Assembly: GCA_027044005.1 (NCBI GenBank)
Contig: JALUDK010000002.1
Location: 1 to 6,749 of the forward strand
Reading direction: 5' to 3'
From: Acidilobaceae archaeon
Lineage (GTDB): Archaea; Thermoproteota; Thermoprotei_A; Sulfolobales; Acidilobaceae
DNA: 6,749 nt
Position 1 is the first letter of the stretch. Each line of letters starts with the position of its first letter. Below, in pieces: positions 1 to 3,795 of this stretch. The position numbers and the translations under genes are program-made. A model generated the notes under the pieces. The model was not told where the DNA came from and did no database searches. It saw only the letters and a program-made list of their open reading frames with translations.

Positions 1-1
1 C

Positions 2-1537
2 TGGGACACGATCAAGGGGAGCGACTTCCTAGCCGACCAGGACGCTGTCTGGATATTCGTGAAGCTCATGCCAGAGGAGATAAGGCTCCTCGAGCACTGG
101 GGGCTACCATGGAGCAGGAGGCCCGACGGGAGGATAGCCACTAGGGCCTTCGGCGGCCACAGCTTCAAGAGGACAGTGTTCGCCGCGGACAAGACAGGGT
201 TCTACGAGATGCACACACTCTACAACAAGCTACTCCAGTACGACGGGTGGGAGAGGTACGACGAGTGGTACATAACCAACATTGTAGTGGAGGACGGCGA
301 GTTCAGGGGGCTCTACGCCATAAACCTCAGAGACGGCAACCTCTACCTCTTCAAGGCCAAGGCAGCGATACTAGCCCTAGGCGGGGCCGGGAGGCTATAC
401 AACTTCGCCACCTACGCCCACACCGTAACAGGGGACGGGTGGGGGATAGCCTACAGGGCCGGGATACCCCTCAAGGACCCCGAATTCTTCCAGTTCCACC
501 CAACAGGGATCATACCCAGCGGCATACTCATAACAGAGGGAGCCAGGGGCGAGGGCGGCTACCTGATAAACAACAAGGGCGAGAGGTTCATGCTACGCAG
601 CGACTGCGCCCCAACCAAGGGAGAGCTGGCCCCAAGGGACATAGTGTCGAGGTGCATCATAAGGGAGATACTAGAGGGCAGGGGCTTCAAGGACGAGGCC
701 TCCGGCCTGGAGTACGTGCTCCTAGACCTCAGGCACCTGGGAGAGGAGAAGATCAACGACAGGCTCCCAGCGGTGAGGGAGATAGCGATAAGGTACTCAG
801 GCATAGACCCGGTGGAGGAGCCCATACCCGTCAGGCCGGTGGCCCACTACACCATGGGAGGGATAAGGACCGACAGCTACTACAGGGTGCTAGACGAGGA
901 GGGCAAGTGGATCAAGGGCCTCTTCGCGGCAGGAGAGGTCGCTGCGGCAAGCATACACGGGGCAAACAGGCTGGGCAGCAACAGCACTGCGGAGTGCCTA
1001 ACCTCGGGTAGGATAGTGGGCATACTAGCCGGGGAGTACGCATCAAAGGTGCCCGAGGCCAGGGCGCCGGATAGGGAGAGGAGCCTGAGAGAGGAGGAGT
1101 GGGTCTGGAGCCTGGTCAAGAGGGAGACCGGGGAGCCCACGTACACGATAAGGAGCGAGCTGAGGAACACTATGGGCACGTACTTCTACGTGATAAGGGA
1201 CGGCGCGGGCATGGAGGCGGGGCTAGCCAAGATAGTCGAGCTGAGGAAGAGGTTCTGGGGCAACGCCTATGTAGAGGATAAGAGCAGCATATACAACACA
1301 GACCTAGTCATGGCACTGGAGACCGCTAACATGCTAGACGCAGCCCTGCTAAGCGCCAAGGCGGCGCTGGAGAGGAAGGAGAGCAGGGGCGCCCACTACA
1401 GGGTAGACTACCCCAAGAGGGATGACGACCAGTGGCTCAAGCACACCCTAGCCCTGAGGTATGGAGACAACGACGCCAGGCTACTATACGAGCCCGTCAG
1501 GATAACAACCTGGAAACCGGTGGAGAGGAAGTACTAG
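2..1537 (+). CDS. sdhA: Succinate dehydrogenase/fumarate reductase flavoprotein subunit, 5' end cut by window
   Basis: Catalytic subunit of complex II; it oxidises succinate to fumarate at FAD and passes electrons to SdhB. The frame is open from base 2 (WDTIKGSDFLADQDA, matching the YDTVKGSDYIGDQDA stretch of E. coli SdhA from about residue 70), so about 70 N-terminal residues, with the FAD GxGxxG and the flavin-linking His, are outside. The GTG at 59 is internal and has no ribosome-binding site. Counting from the first codon: FHPTG with active-site His166 (494-508), TEGARGEGGY, the proton-shuttle Arg212 in PRDIVSR (635-637), His282 in HYTMGG (845-847) and Arg323 in HGANRLGSNS (968-970). Their spacing matches E. 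coli His242, Arg286, His354 and Arg399. The C-terminal ESRGAHYRVDYPKRDD and terminal WKPVERKY are also typical. First visible gene of the sdhACDB operon. Fumarate reductase is the alternative name; direction cannot be told from sequence. Confidence 0.96.
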   Translation, partial: WDTIKGSDFLADQDAVWIFVKLMPEEIRLLEHWGLPWSRRPDGRIATRAFGGHSFKRTVFAADKTGFYEMHTLYNKLLQYDGWERYDEWYITNIVVEDGEFRGLYAINLRDGNLYLFKAKAAILALGGAGRLYNFATYAHTVTGDGWGIAYRAGIPLKDPEFFQFHPTGIIPSGILITEGARGEGGYLINNKGERFMLRSDCAPTKGELAPRDIVSRCIIREILEGRGFKDEASGLEYVLLDLRHLGEEKINDRLPAVREIAIRYSGIDPVEEPIPVRPVAHYTMGGIRTDSYYRVLDEEGKWIKGLFAAGEVAAASIHGANRLGSNSTAECLTSGRIVGILAGEYASKVPEARAPDRERSLREEEWVWSLVKRETGEPTYTIRSELRNTMGTYFYVIRDGAGMEAGLAKIVELRKRFWGNAYVEDKSSIYNTDLVMALETANMLDAALLSAKAALERKESRGAHYRVDYPKRDDDQWLKHTLALRYGDNDARLLYEPVRITTWKPVERKY

Positions 1538-1543
1538 GGGTGG
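1536..1543 (+). promoter_or_regulatory. Ribosome-binding site of sdhC
   Basis: AGGGGTGG is a weaker match to the archaeal GGAGGTGA consensus and overlaps the last two bases of the sdhA stop codon. It lies 3 bases before GTG 1547 and 6 before GTG 1550, so the second GTG is the better-spaced start. The overlap suggests translational coupling with sdhA. Confidence 0.6.
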
Positions 1544-1546
1544 CAA

Positions 1547-2017
1547 GTGGTGGCTGGAAGAGGAGAGAGGAGGTTCCTCAAGAACATGCCCGGCTGGAGG
1601 GCGAGCTTCAACCCCTGGATCCTGAAGCTACCCAACAACCCTGAGAGGCTGGCGTTCGTGCTCCACAGGGTAACGGGGATACTACTAATACTGATACTAT
1701 TCCTCCACATAACCGTGACGACCACCCCCGCCACGAGGGGATGGGAGTTCTGGGTGGAGGAGATCAGGAAGGCCCAGGGCATAACCCCCGTAACGGTATA
1801 CTTCTTCATATTCGCCGGGATCGCGATATTCCACGGCCTCAACGGGATAAGGCTGCTCCTCGTCGAGTTCCTCGGCTGCTGCGTTGGGAAGCCGGAGAAG
1901 CCCAAGCCGCCGTACATATCAGCCACCCTCAAGGCGCCCCAGAGGACCCTGCTCTACATCGTGTTCGCACTCTGGATCATACTCTGGATGATAGCCGGTT
2001 ACATAATATTCACGTGA
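1547..2017 (+). CDS. sdhC: Succinate dehydrogenase membrane anchor, cytochrome b-type subunit C
   Basis: Three-helix membrane subunit (156 aa) that anchors SdhAB and helps form the quinone and haem sites. Predicted helices are at about residues 36-56, 81-104 and 134-155. It carries the SdhC signature HRVTG (40-44), near the quinone site in characterised enzymes, and FHGLNGIR (95-102). His96 of that motif corresponds to the haem-ligating His84 of E. coli SdhC; the usual following GIRHL His is Leu here. His54 late in helix 1 is a second haem-ligand candidate. A Cys111-Cys112 pair and a Lys/Pro-rich stretch fill the helix 2-3 loop. It starts 9 bases after sdhA, at GTG 1547 or the adjacent GTG 1550. 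It is paralogous to the next gene. Assignment as C rather than D rests on HRVTG. Confidence 0.9.
   Translation: MVAGRGERRFLKNMPGWRASFNPWILKLPNNPERLAFVLHRVTGILLILILFLHITVTTTPATRGWEFWVEEIRKAQGITPVTVYFFIFAGIAIFHGLNGIRLLLVEFLGCCVGKPEKPKPPYISATLKAPQRTLLYIVFALWIILWMIAGYIIFT
1827..1846 (+). repeat. 20-base direct repeat, copy 1 (in sdhC)
   Basis: TATTCCACGGCCTCAACGGG occurs identically at 2235-2254 in sdhD, 408 bases downstream and in the same reading phase of each gene. It encodes the haem-ligand motif FHGLNG. It is most simply the best-preserved piece of an old gene duplication rather than a mobile or regulatory repeat. Confidence 0.85.
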
Positions 2018-2021
2018 CCGT

Positions 2022-2028
2022 GGAGGTG
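2022..2028 (+). promoter_or_regulatory. Ribosome-binding site of sdhD
   Basis: GGAGGTG sits just after the sdhC stop codon, 4 bases before GTG 2033 and 7 before GTG 2036. The pair of adjacent GTG codons leaves the exact start uncertain by one residue; the spacing favours the second. Confidence 0.75.
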
Positions 2029-2032
2029 TGTA

Positions 2033-2383
2033 GTGGTGGGGTATAGTAGGATCCAGCTGTGGCAGTACATAACCGCGATCCTACTCATATTCCTCCTAGC
2101 CTGGCACTTCGCCTCCAGGCTGCCATTCCTCAGGGGTGTGGATAGCTTCGCCGAGACGCTGGCCCCAGACAAGGTCTACGAGGACCTGGGCGGGGCCAGC
2201 GGGGTACTAGCCCTCGCACTAGCATACACAGCACTATTCCACGGCCTCAACGGGCTGCGGGGCATACTGCTAGAGTGGCTAGGCCCATCCAGGAAGCCCC
2301 TAGTGAACACGGTGGTCGTTATACTCTTCCTCGTATTCGCCGGCCTCGCCACCTACGGCGTGGTCGGCATAACCAAGCCCTAG
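2033..2383 (+). CDS. sdhD: Succinate dehydrogenase membrane anchor subunit D, paralogue of SdhC
   Basis: Second small membrane anchor (116 aa) with three predicted helices at about 10-28, 55-80 and 90-113. Helix 2 carries FHGLNGLRGILLEWLG (69-84), nearly the same as FHGLNGIRLLLVEFLG in SdhC. In helix 1, QYITAILLIFLLAWH (11-25) aligns without gaps to HRVTGILLILILFLH of SdhC (40-54). Thus His25 and His70 match His54 and His96 of SdhC, while the quinone-site HR pair of SdhC is QY here. With two candidate haem ligands per subunit, the pair fits the archaeal type A succinate:quinone reductases, which have two anchor polypeptides and two haems b. It begins 15 bases after sdhC, at GTG 2033 or 2036. 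The name sdhD follows from position and from lack of HRxTG; it is not closely similar to bacterial SdhD. Confidence 0.87.
   Translation: MVGYSRIQLWQYITAILLIFLLAWHFASRLPFLRGVDSFAETLAPDKVYEDLGGASGVLALALAYTALFHGLNGLRGILLEWLGPSRKPLVNTVVVILFLVFAGLATYGVVGITKP
2235..2254 (+). repeat. 20-base direct repeat, copy 2 (in sdhD)
   Basis: Identical to 1827-1846; the match ends on both sides at single-base differences. It encodes FHGLNG of SdhD with the same codons as in SdhC, although synonymous positions around it have diverged. Confidence 0.85.
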
Positions 2384-2387
2384 AATA

Positions 2388-2395
2388 GGAGGTGG
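2388..2395 (+). promoter_or_regulatory. Ribosome-binding site of sdhB
   Basis: GGAGGTGG, a 7 of 8 match to GGAGGTGA, lies in the 15-base gap after sdhD, 3 bases before ATG 2399 and 6 before ATG 2402. The second ATG is better spaced. Confidence 0.8.
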
Positions 2396-2398
2396 TCG

Positions 2399-3319
2399 AT
2401 GATGGCCCAAGCCCTAAAATCTGCGGCAAAATATCCCCCCAAGACGGTTAGGGTGAAGATAAAGAGGTACAGCCCCGAGACGGGCAGGGAGTGGTGGCAG
2501 GTATACGAGGTGGAGACCTACAGGGGCATGACAGTGCTAGACGCGCTACTACAGGTCAAGGAGAAGAGGGACCACACCATAGTGATGAGGTACAGCTGCC
2601 GTATGGGCGTGTGCGGCAGCTGCGGCATGGTTATAAATGGCACCCCGAGGCTCGCATGCCAGACCCAGGTATCCATGGTAGCCAGCGAGGAGAACCCCGA
2701 GATCACGGTAGAGCCACTCAAGAACTTCCCCGTAGTCAGGGACCTCCTGACAGACTTCACCAGCTTCTTCGAGAAGCACAGGAAGGTCAAGCCATACCTG
2801 ATAAGGAGGGACACCCAGGAGCAGGAGAACCCCAAGACAGAGTACAGGATGACTCCCGAGGAGCTACTAGAGATCTACCCATACAGCCTCTGCATCTCCT
2901 GCGGCCTCTGCGTCTCAGCATGCCCAGTCTCGGCAAGCGACGAGGGCTTCCTAGGCCCCCAGGCGCTAGCCCAGCTATGGAGGTACACCGCAGACGTCAG
3001 GGACGAGGCCTGGAGGGAGAGGCTGGAGATAGCCGACGATGAGAACGGGGCCCTGAAGTGCCACTTCGCCGCCAGCTGTAGCGCCGTGTGCCCCAAGGCG
3101 GTGGACCCCGGAGGGGCCATACAGATGCTGAGGAGCGCCCTACTCAAGTACAAGCTAGGCCTCTGGAAGAAGAGGAAGATAAGCGAGCCCGTCCCGCCCC
3201 TAGAGCCGACAGGGGAGAAAGTGCCCCTACCCCCGGAGGCGCAGACCCTACCCGGCGTGGACCTAGAGGCGATGGAGAGGGAGCCAGTGGTCATAGACGC
3301 CTCGAAGCTGCTCGACTAG
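2399..3319 (+). CDS. sdhB: Succinate dehydrogenase iron-sulfur subunit with C-terminal tail
   Basis: Relays electrons from the flavin of SdhA to quinone at the membrane anchors. In this 306-aa protein the N-terminal plant-type ferredoxin domain has [2Fe-2S] ligands Cys67, Cys72, Cys75 and Cys87 (SCRMGVCGSCG...LAC). The C-terminal domain has CISCGLCVSACP (165-176) and CHFAASCSAVCP (221-232). By analogy to E. coli SdhB, Cys165/168/171/231 hold [4Fe-4S] and Cys175/221/227 hold [3Fe-4S]; Ala224 occupies the place where a fourth Cys would give a second [4Fe-4S]. These are all 11 Cys of the protein. About 50 residues after 255 form a Pro- and acid-rich tail (nine Pro) beyond the roughly 240-residue bacterial length. 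It is last in the operon, 15 bases after sdhD. The starts ATG 2399 and ATG 2402 are adjacent. Its stop overlaps that of the convergent padR gene. Confidence 0.97.
   Translation: MMAQALKSAAKYPPKTVRVKIKRYSPETGREWWQVYEVETYRGMTVLDALLQVKEKRDHTIVMRYSCRMGVCGSCGMVINGTPRLACQTQVSMVASEENPEITVEPLKNFPVVRDLLTDFTSFFEKHRKVKPYLIRRDTQEQENPKTEYRMTPEELLEIYPYSLCISCGLCVSACPVSASDEGFLGPQALAQLWRYTADVRDEAWRERLEIADDENGALKCHFAASCSAVCPKAVDPGGAIQMLRSALLKYKLGLWKKRKISEPVPPLEPTGEKVPLPPEAQTLPGVDLEAMEREPVVIDASKLLD
3316..3319. other. Shared CTAG holding both convergent stop codons
   Basis: The palindrome CTAG supplies TAG of sdhB on the plus strand (3317-3319) and TAG of padR on the minus strand (3318-3316). The two operons therefore meet tail to tail with a four-base overlap and no intergenic DNA, so any terminator must lie inside the opposing gene. 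Confidence 0.97.
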
Positions 3320-3780
3320 CCCCCACACTCTTTCTCCCTAGCCTTAACTAGCTCCAGGTACTCCCCTATAGCCTTCGCCAGGTACTCCAGGCCCTCCACC
3401 AGCTCCCTCGAGGGGCACGGGCCCCCCTCGCCGCTAGCAGCCTCCCCTAGCCTCCTCCTAGCCTCCGCTACCAGGCCCAGCATCTTAGCCATGATCCTCT
3501 CCGCCACCTCGAGGCTCTGGGCGGCCACCTCTATCCCCCTCCTGGTCAGCTTGTAGACCTTCTTGGCCCTACCCGACTCCACTATCAGGTCCTCCTCGAT
3601 TAGACCCTCCTCCCTCATCTCCCTCAGGAGGGGGTACATGCTCCCCGGGCTCGCCCTGATCATACCCCCAGTGATCTCCTCAATCCTCTTGGAGAGCTCG
3701 TAGCCGTGGCTTGGCTTCACGGCCAGCAGGGTTAGAATGAAGAAGCGGAGCCTATACCTAAGCGGGTCCCCGGGCTCCAA
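3316..3780 (-). CDS. PadR-family winged-helix transcriptional regulator
   Basis: DNA-binding regulator of 154 aa. Residues 12-82 form a PadR winged helix: HGYELSKRIEEITGG (25-39), the recognition-helix signature SPGSMYPLLREM (44-55), EEGLI (57-61), and a wing of GRAKKVYKLTRRG (70-82). The C-terminal half (about 85-113 and 125-150) is helical and charged, as expected for the PadR dimerisation region. A looser GEAASGEGGPCPS segment separates the two helices. It starts at TTG 3780, seven bases after a perfect GGAGGTGA and directly before the conserved fold; no ATG or GTG lies in that early stretch. It follows the transporter gene in the same direction with coupled translation. PadR proteins often repress neighbouring efflux genes, so control of this operon is the likely role; ligand and operator are unknown. 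Confidence 0.92.
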   Translation of the reverse strand: MEPGDPLRYRLRFFILTLLAVKPSHGYELSKRIEEITGGMIRASPGSMYPLLREMREEGLIEEDLIVESGRAKKVYKLTRRGIEVAAQSLEVAERIMAKMLGLVAEARRRLGEAASGEGGPCPSRELVEGLEYLAKAIGEYLELVKAREKECGG

Positions 3781-3787
3781 GCCCCCC

Positions 3788-3795
3788 TCACCTCC
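3788..3795 (-). promoter_or_regulatory. Perfect ribosome-binding site of padR containing the transporter stop codon
   Basis: Read on the minus strand, 3795 to 3788 is GGAGGTGA, a full match to the expected 16S 3' end, seven bases before TTG 3780. Its last three bases are the TGA stop of the upstream transporter gene. A ribosome finishing the transporter thus covers the site, which points to coupled translation. The strong site also supports the weak TTG as the real start. Confidence 0.88.

Noticed and set aside
965..985. NRLGSNS instead of NRLGGNS in the SdhA flavin site
   Set aside because: The second Gly varies between SdhA lineages (Gly, Ser, Thr and Ala occur), so this is not an anomaly; the catalytic Arg is intact.
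247..1011. Overlapping 254-codon plus-strand frame inside sdhA
   Set aside because: It is the +1 shadow of sdhA: Gly/Arg/Gln-rich with no motifs, while the sdhA frame carries all catalytic residues.
59..1537. sdhA starting at GTG 59
   Set aside because: The frame is open to base 2 with conserved SdhA sequence before it, and no ribosome-binding site precedes 59; the real start is outside the window.
2865..3094. A possible second [4Fe-4S] cluster in SdhB, as in Sulfolobus-type enzymes
   Set aside because: Position 224 is Ala, and exactly 11 Cys are present, which fits the classical [2Fe-2S], [4Fe-4S], [3Fe-4S] set.
3328..3339. Pyrimidine run CTCTTTCTCCCT as an sdh terminator
   Set aside because: Too short and weak to annotate: the whole plus strand here is pyrimidine-rich because padR is encoded on the other strand.
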